64,000 nucleotides of DNA from the NCBI GenBank assembly GCA_032164295.1, contig JAJHTX010000007.1, positions 1,896,501 to 1,960,500 on the forward strand, in the 5' to 3' direction. Below the pieces are notes generated by a model. It did not search any database and was not told the origin of the DNA. It worked only from the letters and a program-made list of their open reading frames with translations. The position numbers and the translations under genes are program-made. Shown here piece after piece: positions 24,291 to 37,078 of this stretch (positions are counted from its first letter, which is position 1; the number at the start of each line of letters is the position of its first letter). Source of the DNA: Inonotus obliquus (taxonomy: Eukaryota; Basidiomycota; Agaricomycetes; Hymenochaetales; Hymenochaetaceae).

Positions 24291-25608
24291 ATGAGTTTCC
24301 AGGACATCGAAACCGGTCTCGCTCAACCACCCCATTCTCCCTCTCCCCTCGCTTCCTCCAACAATAACAATATCCCACAATCTAAAGAAGATGCAGCGTT
24401 TATGAGCTTACAGAACTCGCTATCGTTGCAGGTGTTTAAGATTAATGCGAATGTGCAAGGGATTTTGAAGCTGGTGGATCAGTTGGGGACGAGTAGGGAC
24501 ACGGGGAATGTTAGGAATGCTTTGTGAGTGTGTTTTCGCATTTCATGCACTTCGCGGTGATATTATGGGTTATTGATGATGATTGTGGTTGCGGTTGCGG
24601 TTATGAAGGCATAATTTAACCGAGACGACGAGAGAAATGGCCAAACGAGGGTCGGAGGACTTAAAGAAGTTGGCTGCGTTGCAAAGTACTCTGGTAAACC
24701 AGATCCTCATCCTTTCCTCTGTCCGATCAGACAGCTAATTATTTACAACCACCATCTATTTCGGATTTCTGGCGAATTCCTGATGTGATAGCCGAAGCAG
24801 AAGACGGCCCTCCAAAAGACCTCGCACGACTTCCAGCTTTCCTTGGTCGCGTTCCAACGAGCTCAGCAGGTTAGTGCTGAACGACAACGGACGGTTGTAG
24901 AGAGCGTCAAGATTGCTGTGGATGAAGAGCATGCGCGAGAAGCTGGACCGTGAGTTATCTCAGTTCTGTATGTGAAGGTCGAGACTGACCCGGGTCTGAC
25001 CCTTCCTATTGTTCTTGTCGGTAGTTCTGACGGGCAAGTTGAAGCATCTCCTGAACAGCGACAAGCTCAGCTTTTCCAACAGTGGGTGTCGTATTCCCCT
25101 TCAATATGACAGAGTCGCACAGACGTGCTTATTATTGAATGTGGGGTAGACAACTTTCGCCGTATGAGCTTGCGCACCAGGAATCCCTAATCCAAGAGCG
25201 AGAGGAAGAGATACGGGAGATTGAGACGGGTATACACGAGCTCTCAGAAATCTTCCGGGACTTGGGTACGTTGGTTAACGAGCAAGGAGGCATGCTCGGT
25301 ACGTCTCACATCTCTACGTCCCGCGCACATCGTACTGATTCGACCACATTCTGTATTTTAATAGACAATATCGAGTCGAATATCTCCTCCATCGCTGTCG
25401 ACACCACAGGTGCAGCAGAAGAACTTCACACCGCGTCCGAATATCAACGGAAGGCGGGTCGAAGAGCTGCCTGCTTAATGGTTATTATCGCCATCGTTAT
25501 TTGTATCGTACTACTAGCGGTAAGTCTCTCCTCCTAACTCCGCGCCTCTATACACCCTTTCTCATTAAAAATCCATCTGTGTGCATAACTTCTTAGGTCC
25601 TATCATAA
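24291..25608 (+). CDS. PEP12: Pep12-type syntaxin (Qa-SNARE)
   Basis: Membrane-anchored SNARE for fusion at late endosome or vacuole. Seven exons: 24291-24523, 24609-24693, 24792-24949, 25025-25081, 25150-25298, 25365-25519 and 25597-25608, total 282 residues, the usual length. The N-terminal helical region holds FKINANVQGILKLVDQLGT and HNLTETTREMAKR. The Qa-SNARE helix runs through EEEIREIETGIHELSEIFRD, with the central Gln in SEIFRDLGTLVNEQGGMLDN, to IESNISSIAVDT. It ends in one C-terminal membrane helix, ACLMVIIAIVICIVLLAV, after a basic KAGRRA. The last exon codes only VLS and stop. The start MSFQDIETG fits the family. Pep12 rather than plasma-membrane Sso is favoured by the short N-terminus and the family pattern; Tlg2/Vam3 are less likely. 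Confidence 0.9.
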
Positions 25609-26137
25609 GAGTCACCTCTTCATCTCGCCCTGTGAGCGTTTAACGACTGCAATATGTACGACCAACTATAGATTCAATGCTTCACTATGGATTCTCCGGA
25701 CGTCATAATAAGGCACACATGTTCTTATACTTTAATATGTACCCTTTTCCCTCGTTTAGCCTTCGATTATGCTCGCTACTCTATATACCACTACTCTTAC
25801 TGCCCTATTATGAGAGAAAGCCGGTGCTGCAATCCTAGTTCGACTGGAAATGAGCTCATTTGGTAATTTGTGGTGAGCATATAGGGGAAAGGATTAATCA
25901 GTTTCGTTTCAAAGTTGTTGGATACGAGGAGGATTCTGGTCAACTGGTGGAGTTTTGCCAGATGTAATTTACTACCTACGTTAACGTATCAATATTCTGT
26001 GTATCTATAGTCTTGGACACCAAAACATTCAAACTTCACACCAGTACTATTCTTGTTTGAGCAACATCACAATCAGAGACTGAGCTGAGAAATTAAAGGA
26101 ATGAAAAAAAAAAAGAAAACCATAGAGGACGCATAGT
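25609..26137. other. Intergenic between syntaxin and tRNA-Glu
   Basis: 3' untranslated region of the syntaxin gene and flank of the tRNA gene. No ORF or repeat of note. Confidence 0.5.
26103..26118 (-). terminator. Pol III terminator of tRNA-Glu
   Basis: On the minus strand, about 20 bases after the tRNA 3' end, a long T run (TTTTC followed by about 12 T) fits termination of RNA polymerase III. Confidence 0.75.
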
Positions 26138-26208
26138 TCGGATACGGGGAATCGAACCCCGAGCTGCCGCGTGAGAGGCGGCAATGTTAGCCGTTACACC
26201 ATATCCGA
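26138..26208 (-). tRNA. tRNA-Glu (anticodon CTC)
   Basis: A 71-base gene with no intron. The acceptor stem TCGGATA pairs with TATCCGA in all seven positions. The anticodon arm is GCCGC-CTCTCAC-GCGGC with CTC at the anticodon position, which reads GAG (Glu). The T arm is CGGGG-TTCGATT-CCCCG, with box B GGTTCGATTCC. The encoded 3' end stops before CCA, as expected for a eukaryote. Confidence 0.97.
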
Positions 26209-26915
26209 GTTATGAGCGTTGGTAGTTCACTATCTTCTGTTCAATTACACAATCTAAACCAGTATTAAAACGCCTTTCCTAATTTAATTCTAATTCTTCT
26301 CCGACTCCCCGGTCAATGAAACTTACCAACATCCGTCATAAAATCCAAGAGGCTCCAAAATCGGTCACTCGTAGAGGAGAACCCCCAGGAGCGCTCGAAT
26401 CGCCACTCTGCGATCCGTGATATGATAAATGAAGATTCATTCCCCATTCACCGCCAGGGTCAACTTCGCCGACCCCTTCGCAGCATCCTTCGACCCTCTC
26501 TTCACCATGCGACCGCAGGCTCACGAGACCATCATAACTGACCGTCGGAACTCCCGGAGCTCCCACACTCCTCTCATCAAGAGCTTAACCAGGCCCTTGC
26601 CTTGCACCTTAGAGGTGCCTGAGCTTGGAATTACGGTCTTCATTGATAATTACATATACGCACCATCCGTGTTTGTGCTTTTATATAAAATGCGGGGTAT
26701 TAAGCTCTTGCGTGCTTTTTTCTCCTCTTTGCTTTCAACTTGATTGAACTCCCCCCCCCCCCCCCCCCTATCCCTTTACCACCACTCAATTCCCCCCTCT
26801 TAAGTTTTGCTCGAATGTGTTGAGATGCGGATGGCCGAGAACCAACCGCGATTATTGGAATTGTGCCTTCAGCGCTGTTTGATACTGAGCGAATTTAATA
26901 TCTCGTTGCATCATC
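26209..26915. other. Intergenic, tRNA to DUF6533 array
   Basis: No supported gene. It contains an 18-base poly-C run at 26751-26768. A TATA-like TTATATAAAA at about 26681-26690 lies some 230 bp before the first DUF6533 start. Confidence 0.5.
26751..26768. repeat. Poly-C homopolymer (18 bases)
   Basis: Uninterrupted run of 18 C. Runs of this kind are prone to length error in sequencing and to slippage. Confidence 0.9.
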
Positions 26916-29226
26916 ATGGATTCAAGTACAGAAGACCTTGCAGTTGCGGTTTATAGGGACGTCTTCGACACGTGGGTTCTCCTTCCTCATGTTTTCTTTC
27001 TCCCTGATTCTGAATCTTAACACAGGAGGATAACGAACGTGAGTCCATGTTTTCGTTTTCTGTCGTTTTATCATGAGGAATATTCGCTGATGACATATAC
27101 TTGTCGATGATAGTATGTCGCCTTTATAGGGTATCTGATCCTGGTTTGGGATCATATAATCACCTTTGAAGATGAGGTGAGGTGTTTTGGCATGAAGACC
27201 ATGTCGGGCTCTAAATGACCTCCTAACCCCAGGTTCGGTACGTCTGGCAAGGACGGAAAACCTTCGGTAGGGACTTCCTATTTGTCGGTAGGAATCCAAT
27301 ACTGAGCGCCCCATACTCTAGTCATCTATCTATTCTTCTTTGTACGCAACGATGACATCTCTCAATGACTCGGACGCTTACCTTTGCTAGAATCGATATT
27401 TCACCCCCTTCGCTTTCATTGGGAACCTTGTTGGTGAGCATCTGAAGAACGCCCTTTCCCCCGATATCTGGTGACTGACTCGGTCTACATAGCTTATTTC
27501 TCAGATTGGTCCTTTGAGGTATTCAATACTTATCGATTAACCGTATCGATTCCTGACTCGAATATTGAATGGAATCCCAATTATACAGTAGTAAGTCCCC
27601 GTAGTTATTGTGTTCGCATAACCCTTTCTCATTGTCCCCTGAAGCTGTCAGGACTTCGTAAGGTACCAGGGTGCGATGACGGCCATCGCAGTCTGGGTCT
27701 CTGGACTCATGATGCTCATGCGGTTTGTCCACTATCATCTCTTCCATAGTGCCGCTGATGATTTGGGATCTAGTGTGAAGGCCCTATATACGGATCGGCC
27801 TAGAGTAATACAAGCACTTTTCGCGCTCCTCCTCGCTGAAGCAGGAGTATTCATCTGGCTATTGACACACGGAGTGGGTTCGTCAGATCGTCTCTTAGCT
27901 TATCGTTTCTATTCACTCAACGCTCTTATTTTGTAGCGGTCCAGCATACTCCGGCTGTCACGGGTACGTCATATTTTGAATTATCCTATAGCTGAGCTAA
28001 CACCCGGGGCCGTTCAATTTCAGCCTGCACGATGATATTCAACCCGAATCTGTAAGCCATTCATCACTCCACGAGAGTTTCAAACGCGGTCCTTAGTCTC
28101 TTAAACAGGAAATTCTTCCCCTCCCTTTCGGCCTGGTTCCCTCTTGTATTCGACACAATAGTTATTATTCTGACGCTCTACCGCTGCGCGGGTCCTGTCA
28201 GGCAGCACACAGCCAGCCACATTCTGTTTACCCTGATGAGAGACGGGTTGTTGTATTATAGGTGCGCTGCGAACGTCCGTTTCACGATTTTTCTTATACT
28301 GACAACCAGATGACATCTGAAGCGTGATCTTTGGCGTGAACCTTGTACTCGCTATCATGATTGTATTCGCCCGAGTAAGTCATTGTCACGTATATGATTC
28401 GAAAGCCGCTGATGGTTTGACTGAATACGCAGGATGGGATCAAGAATATAACGGCGCAGTACGTGAGCTAATTTGAATTTGAATTTGTGAACTGACTGGT
28501 CCTCCTCGGATGCGTCGCTTGCAGACTAGAACAGCTGTGCGTAACCTCATCTCCATCTTCAGATCAGTATTTGATAATCTGACGGTACAATCAATCACTC
28601 CAACTGTTCTTTTTCAGGTTAACCGTATGTCATTTTCGCATGTCACTTTGTTAATCGGTTATCAATGCTTGCATACACAGGTTGCCATGATGAGTCGCAT
28701 CACTCTGAGCTTGCGACGCAAAGCGCTGAAGGACCCGAGTTCCGAAGAAGATTCGTATCTGTTTCCTCGAAATACACCGTTAGAGTCATTCCGTGCATTC
28801 GATGCCGACGAGGTCGCGCGTTCTCGACGACGTACTCATCATGATTGGGATTGGGATAAGTGGTCCGAAGACTGGATCGAACACGCTGACCAGGACAGGC
28901 ATCGCTTTACATCTCGCGACTCATCACCCTGGCGTAGCCATCGTGATGGCTTCTACTTCTCGGGCGGCTCGATAGACTCGGATCCTAATCTTCGTTCTAG
29001 AACACCATCGAGATTCTCAAGACCGACGGGCATCAGAGAAGAAGTCCCACTTCGGAACTGGCGTAGCAGTGGTAGCGAGAATGATGGAGGTGGCCAAGGC
29101 GCATCTGTCAATGATATCGAGGAGCTGGAGCATGGGATACCTAAAGAACCGGAGCAGGTTTTTTTGACGGATCGAGGTGAACGAGGACCTGTAAATGAGC
29201 TGCGCGCCTCGCCCTTTATCCGCTAG
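26916..29226 (+). CDS. DUF6533 seven-helix membrane protein, array copy 1
   Basis: One of three tandem paralogues. Function unknown; the family is greatly expanded in mushroom-forming fungi. The gene is broken into about 14 short exons. Read in order: MDSSTEDLAVAVYRDVFDT, RITN, then YVAFIGYLILVWDHIITFED (DUF6533 core), VRYVWQGRKTFGRDFLF, NRYFTPFAFIGNLV, AYFSDWSFE, CQDFVRYQGAMTAIAVWVSG, LFALLLAEAGVFIWLLT, AVQHTPAVTG, ACTMIFNP, SAWFPLVFDTIVIILTLYRC, MRDGLLYY, VIFGVNLVLAIMIVFAR and finally VAMMSRITLSLRR with a charged cytoplasmic tail of about 170 residues to the TAG at 29224-29226. Seven hydrophobic segments are visible. A very small exon before CQDF is required by frame, by comparison with copy 2, but I could not place it surely. 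Confidence 0.8.
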
Positions 29227-30242
29227 TGATACCCTATACGGACTTTCAATATTTCCATTTCATCCAAGCTTACTTCTTTTCGATGTTTTCGGATAGGGTC
29301 TGAGGACCCTGACTCCCCACGGGGTAGCATTCCACATTCCAGATAGCCGAACACCGATGGCGCCGAGAAGTTGGAGAAAGAGTCCTGCTTTGTACCTGTG
29401 TTTTTGTACCTGTATACTGGCTATAATCTAAGTACCTGTCTGCACCTCCTGGGCATCAAGTCATAATCAGAGAAATGTTACTATAATATGATGCGTACAA
29501 CACATAAGTTCGTCTCGTTTGAGTATTATTCAATCCCTTGAGGGTATTTTGCGGGACTGACGCTGACGCTGAGACCGTGGGAAAATTATCGGTGTTTACA
29601 ATTTTGTTTGATCGGCGTCTCGCTGGTTTTATTCCATACCACTATCATGATCTTATCAACCTCATTGCACTGATGAGTATCTAGCAATGCGCTCGTGGAG
29701 CGCTTAATGGTATCGATTTCAACCCTGGGGGTACCGCAATGCGACGCTGCACTCTGCTCGCTGCGGCATCAATGCAGAACGTCAACAAGTCCTGAAACCG
29801 ATTGTGAGCCGCTAAGACAGGTGGCATCCGTCTTGCCCTCCTTGACTTGAAGAAGTCGTCGTTACATGAAGGGCGTCTGACTCGGACCAACGCAGGACGA
29901 AAAAGGGATCACTTTTCCGTTCTTACTTGCTATATGGGTCACTAGAATACACACCGGTCTGCTTCGATCAGTATGGAGGAGCAGCATATCTGTATCATGA
30001 GGTTGGAATGAATGCCCGATTGGCATGTGCTCAGATTTACGGACGCGTTAGGCGCGTCTTTCCAACTCCGCTTATAATCTGATGCACCGCTATGCTCTCA
30101 TGTAGCGTTGCATATGCACTTTATATAAAACGCGTTTTACCCACTGAGTCATCGTTCCTTCTCTTACTGAAAACTACACGTTTATGGGAAGGTCGATTCT
30201 GCCTCGGAAGAGTAACGACCTGACGCGTTGTCTGTCGTGACC
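29227..30242. other. Intergenic between DUF6533 copies 1 and 2
   Basis: About 1 kb holding the 3' end of copy 1 and the promoter of copy 2, with TATA-like TTTATATAAAACG at about 30119-30131, roughly 115 bp before the ATG. An antisense ORF at 29681-29890 has no recognisable motif. Confidence 0.5.
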
Positions 30243-32303
30243 ATGGAAAGTGGGAGTATAATACTCCATATACTTGGGCTTTTTATGAGGGATCTTCAGG
30301 AGGAAGCACGCCGCGATGTTTACTTCGTGTGAGTTCACACCTTTATCTTCTCGTCACTCCTAACTATTTTCTACGCTGCCTAGGCGAACAACTAATGTGC
30401 GTACCCGTCAACAGACGATTTTACTCATCCAATGACTCACATAATACGATCTAGTATGTCGGCCTCATGGGTTACACGATTTTGCTCTGGGATCACTTCA
30501 TTTCTTTTGAAGATGAAGTACAGTACATTTGGTTGAGGCCGAAAAGTCCAGGTAGGGCGATTGAATTGATGGAATCGCCGCCGAATGCTCACCACTTCAT
30601 TTCAGCTGCATATCTATTTTTCCTTGTGCGATGTCTTATCCGCATCCTTCAAATGGTGGCCTGACAGGATTCCACACAGAACCGTTACTTCACTCCTATT
30701 GCATTCATCGGAAACCTCGTTGGTAAATTTCAATTTGTCATATTGATCCGTCATTCAAGGGACTAAAAAACATTCCATCGGTAGCATACTTTGCTGAATG
30801 GACGCCAGAAGTACGTAATCCTTCTCCCATTTATATTCCAGCTGCATCTCATTAGCGTGAACAGTCGTATGAAACGACATTGTTTATTCTGCTATTCCCC
30901 TTACCAACGTGGTGATTTAGGTGTGAACGTTTTGTGCGGTACGAAGGCTCGTGTACGATCATCGCTCTAGAGGTGGCGGCGATTATGATGTTTCTGAGGT
31001 ATGTGTTCTGTCCTCTAGTCGTGGTCATTGTGCAAAGCTGATGGATGATCCATAGAGTGTGGGCGCTGTACAAATACCAGAAGCTGATACTCGCATCTGT
31101 CATTGCTCTACTTCTTGTCGAGACTGGAGTCTTTGCTTGGTTGATGACTAGATCGCAAGGCAAGTACCATTATACTGACAATAGCAAGACATCGTTAAAA
31201 TAAATTAATCTCATTGTTACCAGAGGTGCCACATTCCTTCAGGATAGTCAAATGTAACTGTCCTATTCGCTATTATTCCAAACCTTTGTCAACTCACAAG
31301 GCTTCGACTAGCATGCACCATGATCTTTGATCCAGGCTTGTACGTTCGCTCGATTGTTTCTTGTTTTGGCCGTCTCTGACATATCTTCGAAGGGGAGGAT
31401 GGCCGTCTCTATCCGCGTGGCTCCCTCTGATTTACGATTCGTACGCGACTGTCCTCACCCTCTACAAGTGCATGCCACCGCTCCGGGAAAAGTCTCCGGT
31501 GTATTATTTTCGTATCCTGCTGAGAGATGGGCTTGTCTACTACGGCGTCATTTTCTTGGTCAATTTCATACTAGCTATCATGATTGTTGCGGCTCCTGTA
31601 AGTTACGTTCAAAATCTGTGCTTTTGTTGAGGCATTCCCAACATTCCGTTATCTACAGCCTGCAATAAAGAACATCGCTGCCCAGTAAGTGATCATTAGC
31701 TGTAGTGGAAAGCTACCTATACTGACGAAGTACGCGCAGATTAGAACAATTGTAATCATTTACGCATCTTTTCTTGGACGATACCACCTAATAATCACTC
31801 TTGATTGCAGACTTACCGTCGCCATGATTTCACGTATTACGATCTCGCTTAGACGAGAAGCATATCAACGTTCTCCAGGACTAGTCACATCAGACGACCA
31901 TTCCTACAAATACGAACTCGATGGTTGGGCGGTAAAGAGGCGCGACCGTCAACTCGCGCGTACACAGCGCTCCTCGACAATCTGTCAACACATCAGCGTC
32001 ATACCTCGAAGTGACATAGGTCATGACTCGCCGTATGTCTTGTCGCCGATCGGGAGCATAGATAACGACCCGAACAAGACGGTACGATTTTCGCACGTGG
32101 AGAACGGGGCGGATTCCATTGGAGTGTTGAGCATTAGTCCTGCGCACACCCATGAGGCCTCGGAGGTAGCAGCTGGCGTCGATACTACTGGGCCTTCAGC
32201 AGCGGTCATCACAGACGTTTCAATGATGAACGATCAGAGCGCATACAAATTACGAGTCATGCGACCTGCGCTTAACCCCACCACAAACCATTTACGGATT
32301 TGA
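30243..32303 (+). CDS. DUF6533 seven-helix membrane protein, array copy 2
   Basis: Second tandem paralogue, same exon order as copy 1. Blocks: MESGSIILHILGLFMRDLQE, VRTTN, YVGLMGYTILLWDHFISFED (here the intron of copy 1 after FEDE is missing, and the exon runs on as VQYIWLRPKSP), AAYLFFL, NRYFTPIAFIGNLV, AYFAEWTPE. An 11-base exon coding REQ plus two bases follows, then CERFVRYEGSCTIIALEVAA, RVWALYKYQKLILASVIALL, LVETGVFAWLMTRSQ, a segment with DSYATVLTLYKCMPP, LRDGLVYYGVIFLVNFILAI and TVAMISRITISLRREAY. The tail of about 150 residues ends at 32303. Seven hydrophobic segments. Function unknown; receptor-like topology is a family observation, not evidence of a ligand. Confidence 0.8.
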
Positions 32304-32777
32304 ACAAGATACCTTTGTACGTTTACTTTATGCACGCATCCAGACGTGCTGGGAACGCCCCTGGTGGCCTTCTTTGAACGTTACCCGTCCCAGACGACAT
32401 AGGAAACGAGTTACGATATCAAACTGTATTTAAATATATAGTCTAATAATAATAATATCGCTCGTCTACCAACCTGAAATCGGAGCGTGAATGCCAACTC
32501 CGCCTTTTGATGTCGAGCGGCACGCGAGTAAAGTAAATCGGAGCTTGAAACTTGACCCGGCAAGACGACGATGCTGCCGCACTTGAGTTGAAGCCACAAC
32601 ATCGTGGCCAAGCGAAGTCCTACAACTGCAACTCTGACAGCTCTTATATTGTGAACTGATGATGTTTCTTGTATTGGTGCCAAAGATAGCTGTTCTTCCA
32701 ATGTCTAGCTCGCTTTAAACCTGTGTTCGATCCAGTTTTGAACGTTGCCAACTTGCCACCCCCCGCTTCCCTGCACA
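32304..32777. other. Intergenic between DUF6533 copies 2 and 3
   Basis: Holds the 3' end of copy 2 and the promoter of copy 3. The antisense ORF at 32411-32701 has no recognisable motif. Confidence 0.5.
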
Positions 32778-34493
32778 ATGTCGATTACAGTACACAACGA
32801 TGTTGATGCCCATGTCAACCTCCAGAGAGTATACGACGATGACTCATACATGTAAGCTACCCCTACTTTATTCTAGGTATTTAAACAGAACTAAGGCTAC
32901 TCATTTTTCTTTTAGAAGGGTACTTACCGTGAGCCTCTCGCTCATTCGAATCTTGGATATTCTGCCATTGTGTTTGTGTACAACAGAGCCTTGCAGTCGC
33001 AAGCTATACTATCCTAGTATGGGAGCATATTATTACCTTCAAAGATGAAGTACAGTACGTCTGGAAGAGGCCGAAGGGTATTGGTAAGTATGCCCGTCAC
33101 CTTGCTTTCTCCATCTCTGACTCCTCTAGTCGCATGGATATTTCTCATTGTGAGTAGGGGATGCTCACCGAAAAGACCCTCTCTGTTGATCAGTAAAATA
33201 AAGAATCGATACTACGCATTAATTACTTTCCCTGCCGCAATCTTTGGTGGGTTCGAGTAACAAAAAATCTTACGGTTTCTTGGACAACTAACTATCGTCC
33301 ACAGGGAACTTTTCAGTCTGGACACATCAGGTTAGCCTACTAAACCCCGTTTCGAGGTTGTCTGACCATCCTGCATCAGACGTGAGGCATCCATCTTCCT
33401 CTCGCCGTTAACCATGGAAACATATATGCACTCGAATTCAGATGTCGCATAATCATCCAGATTGCTGGTATCAATGTTGCAATATCGATTGGGACTGCTA
33501 ACCTGTTGATGTTTCTAAGGTGAGTGAACTACTTCTGTACCGAAGAATTAAGCAAAATCCGTTCCTTCAGGCTTCAGGCGTTGTATAAGGGACAATATGT
33601 TGTGATCGGCTCTGTCATTGCATTATTTGCTTGCGAATTTGCGGCCGTTGTCTGGTTGCTGACGAGAATACAGCGTAGGCTCTATTCTCGGAATAGTCCA
33701 CAGGATTAATTCTGACATGTTGCCCTCTAAGCTGCGATTCTTAGCATTCAGGCATGTCAAGTGGTTTTTGATCCATCACTGTGCGTCAAAGAGTCTTGAA
33801 TTCTCACCTGATCTATTCCCATGCATGTATTGCTTTTCAGGAAAGCACGGGCCTCCGTCTCAGCATGGGCACCGTTTCTCTTCGAAACTTATGTCGTTAT
33901 ACTCACATTGTATAAATGCATGCCCCCCGTGAGGCACTCGACAACATGCCTTATTATTCGTACATTGCTGCGAGATGGTCTTCTGTACTACAGTGCCATC
34001 CTCTGCACGAATATACTGCTGTTAGTCATGACTTTCACAGTAAAGGTATGTATACAGCTCTCTTCATTTGTGTATATGTACTCTATCTAATGTATCATTT
34101 CGTTTAAACTAACTCAGTCTGATTTTAAGACCAGTACAATCCAGTAGGTTGCTCATATCATACATGCTTACCATGCTTATTGAAGCGTTTCATTTCAGAT
34201 TGAATTATGTGTATGTTTAACCTTATTCACATTCCATCTTATTACTAAGTTCCGATCTCTTCAACACCTCCCCTCCCTCTGATATCGGCAGGGTCACGAT
34301 TACAATGATCTCTCGCGTTACGCTTTCCCTCAGACTCACAGCTTCCAAGGATAATGAGGATGAGAGGGATACTCCCATTTCGACCTTGGTATGGGGTGCT
34401 CCCCAGTGCGAGACGGAGTTGTCATCCCAGGAGGAGGAACCAAGAACCCCTCCGTTACAACAAGAGAGGGATTCACGCTCGCACACAGCTTGA
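32778..34493 (+). CDS. DUF6533 seven-helix membrane protein, array copy 3
   Basis: Third tandem paralogue, more diverged. Blocks: MSITVHNDVDAHVNLQRVYD, IRVLT, SLAVASYTILVWEHIITFKD continuing EVQYVWKRPKGI without an intron as in copy 2, VAWIFLI, NRYYALITFPAAIF, GNFSVWTHQ, CRIIIQIAGINVAISIGTAN, RLQALYKGQYVVIGSVIALF, AVVWLLTRIQ, KARASVSAWAPFLFETYVVI, LTLYKCMPPV, LLRDGLLYYSAILCTNILLL and VTITMISRVTLSLRL. The charged tail is only about 50 residues, against about 170 in copy 1 and 150 in copy 2. The last junction, TATGT|GTATGT with acceptor at about 34290, keeps the family frame. Some internal exon ends are uncertain. Confidence 0.75.
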
Positions 34494-35295
34494 GGTATCA
34501 ATAAGACAGCTCCCGAGACCATCAAGAACCCCGTGTCCATCAACGTCTCGAGGGATTCAGAATGATAATCTATCCTGATGGAACACTTACTTGTCTTTCT
34601 TTGGAACTGTCTCCCTGTGCCCCCGCTTCATATGTAAAGACTTCGTGGCCCGGCCATCATGATCATTGTCCCGAGTCCGTACGAATCAATCATCTCATCT
34701 CCAACGTTCCAGTGTCCAGTGATCCCACACCATGAGACTACTAGTCATGATTGACAGATTGAGAATGATCAACATCCAAAGAATCTATGCTTCAAGACGT
34801 GATACCGTTTGCCGCTATCTACGAACTGATTCAGTTCCTCCTCCGGCGTTGCATGGGCCCCCCGTACGTGCTCGACTTCGCACTGATTTCTAGTAGAAAG
34901 TGCGGAGAATCAGAACACGAACTTTCAGCAGATCTCCACAGGTTCGGGCTCCAGTGATACATATATGCCTGATGTCACTCGTGGCACGAGATTGCACGAA
35001 TAGGAAGAACAAAATGATGGTGATGCGGACGTGAATGGATAGGTAAATTTTACAAGAAGTACTAGTTCCTCAGGATAGAGACGATTACAAAATTAAACCT
35101 GAAAGGAAAAGATGCGAACAAGCAAGCGAGAAAGCATATACATACCCGGACGATACTTCCTTCAACGACACTAAAAAAAACAGTTCCCGACCATACAAAT
35201 GATTATATATCCTGTGTACTGATGCTCATTGTGGACACTGCCCCCCTACCCAGTGACTCGCAACGACATAACGAAATCAAGTGCAACCAGCGTTT
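34494..35295. other. Intergenic, DUF6533 array to Aurora kinase 3' end
   Basis: Convergent 3' flanks of DUF6533 copy 3 and the kinase gene. No supported ORF, RNA gene or repeat seen. Confidence 0.5.
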
Positions 35296-37078
35296 TCATG
35301 GATTCGCCACGGGGGCTTTGTCTCGCTTGCGATACATCGTGATCCAAGGATGTTTAAGCACTTCATATAACGGAAGACGCTTCTCCGAATCGAATTGAAG
35401 TAGCTATCGTTCGCAGCGCGGATACAAACGAAAGGAATAATGTCAATTAGTAATCGATACGTTGCGAAGAAGGAAAAAAAGGGAGAAGGGTAAAAGAAAG
35501 AAAGAATATACTAACCTTCGTGATCAAATCCCTCGCTGCCGGAGAGACCTTATCTGGAATCTTCAAATCCACTTTCGCAATTCTCTTATACGTAGCTACA
35601 AAAGAATTACGTCAGCCTATCTTTCCCGCCAAATCGCACCCAATGCAAACAAAAAGGTACTGTACACGAACCAGTGTGACCACTAAGCTCTTCAAACGGC
35701 GGTGCTCCACAAAGAAATTCATATGTAAGCACTCCTAGAGCCCAGTAGTCAACTTTCTCGTTATGTTCTTTTCCAAGAACCATTTCGGGTGGTAGATAGT
35801 CGAGTGTACCACATAATGTTTTTCGCCTAGAATTTCGTCATTCAGTCATGCGTGAAGATGCGGAGAGTGATGAGATGGGATGGAAATTCGTACCTATTAC
35901 CGGGAGCATGTACGCTCCATCCAAAATCTCCGATTTTCAACTCGCCAGTGATACTCAGTAAAAGGTTCTCCGGCTTGATATCCCGATGAATAACATGTTT
36001 GGAATGGAGGTACGAAAGCGCATCCGCCATCTGATCAATATACCTCGAACTTCTCTTCTCCGAAAACGATCCGCACTTATTCAACTGCTTATACAACTCT
36101 CCCTTCCCCGCAAACTCAAGCATCAAAAAGATTCGTTTCTCATCGTGGAAGTATCCATAGAGTCGTAAAATATGGGGATGACGAAGGTTTTGCTGAATTT
36201 CGATTTCTCTTCGGATTTGTTTTTCGACTTTGGATTCGACGATTTCGGATTTGTAGAGGCATTTAAGAGCGAGGATGTATTGCGGTTCGCATTTGGTTCG
36301 AACCATGTACACCCGACCGAATTTGCCCTTTCCGAGTGGTCGGCCGATGTCGAATGATGCGAGGTTCCAATCCCGCGTCGGACGTTCTCTACACGCAAGT
36401 GAAAGATCAGCGTTAGCAAAAAATCGCTTGAAGTTAAGTAGATAAGGAAGCTTACAAATGGAAGCTGGAATCCAACGCAAGTATCTCTGCGGCCTCACCA
36501 GTCACAGTCGAGCCACGCTTTTCATTTTCGATCTCAAACCCTCCATCATACTGTCCAATATCCATCTTCAACGGACCGGCTAAGATAGGAGCTCTTGACG
36601 ATTTCGCTGTTGGTGCTGCTTTTACTACGGCCGTTGGTTTCACTGAATTATTGGAAGTTGTCCGGGTGCGTTGTGTACCACCCGTTGTTGCTGTGTTCGT
36701 CGTGGTTGACATTGTTGTGGTAGCCGTGTTCGACCGTGTCAGCCCAGAAGCTGCAGGCTTCGACGTCGTCGAGTTAACACGCTTATGTCCTGGTAACGCA
36801 GTCGTACTCGAGTTCGTCGTGTTACTTCCCGTTACACCTGCAGTCGCGGCTTTCACAATAGCGCTCATCACACCCGCCGCACCGCCATTTGCATTCCCAT
36901 TCGCATCCCTACTCGGCACAAACTTCGAAGGGATCTTCAAGTTGCTCGACGTCTTCTTATGCAACGTCTGTTTCTTCGACTGTTGCTGTTTCTCCCTCGC
37001 AGCAAGCTCCATCTGGGAGAACTTCTGCGCGAGTGTTGCTACATTCGTAGTCTTCGTTATCGCTGTTGTAGTTGTCAT
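35296..37078 (-). CDS. IPL1: Aurora-type serine/threonine kinase
   Basis: Mitotic kinase; in fungi the single Aurora acts in the chromosomal passenger complex at kinetochores and the spindle midzone. Five exons: 36456-37078, 35894-36388, 35672-35826, 35516-35595 and 35296-35403, 486 residues. A low-complexity Thr/Asn/Lys-rich N-terminus of about 200 residues precedes the kinase domain. Catalytic features: Gly loop [11 protein letters not shown], Lys in [38 protein letters not shown], activation segment [17 protein letters not shown] with the phosphorylated Thr position, then [19 protein letters not shown] and [20 protein letters not shown]. The C-terminus [12 protein letters not shown] is typical. 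[10 protein letters not shown] and [11 protein letters not shown] distinguish Aurora from other AGC-like kinases. Confidence 0.96.
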
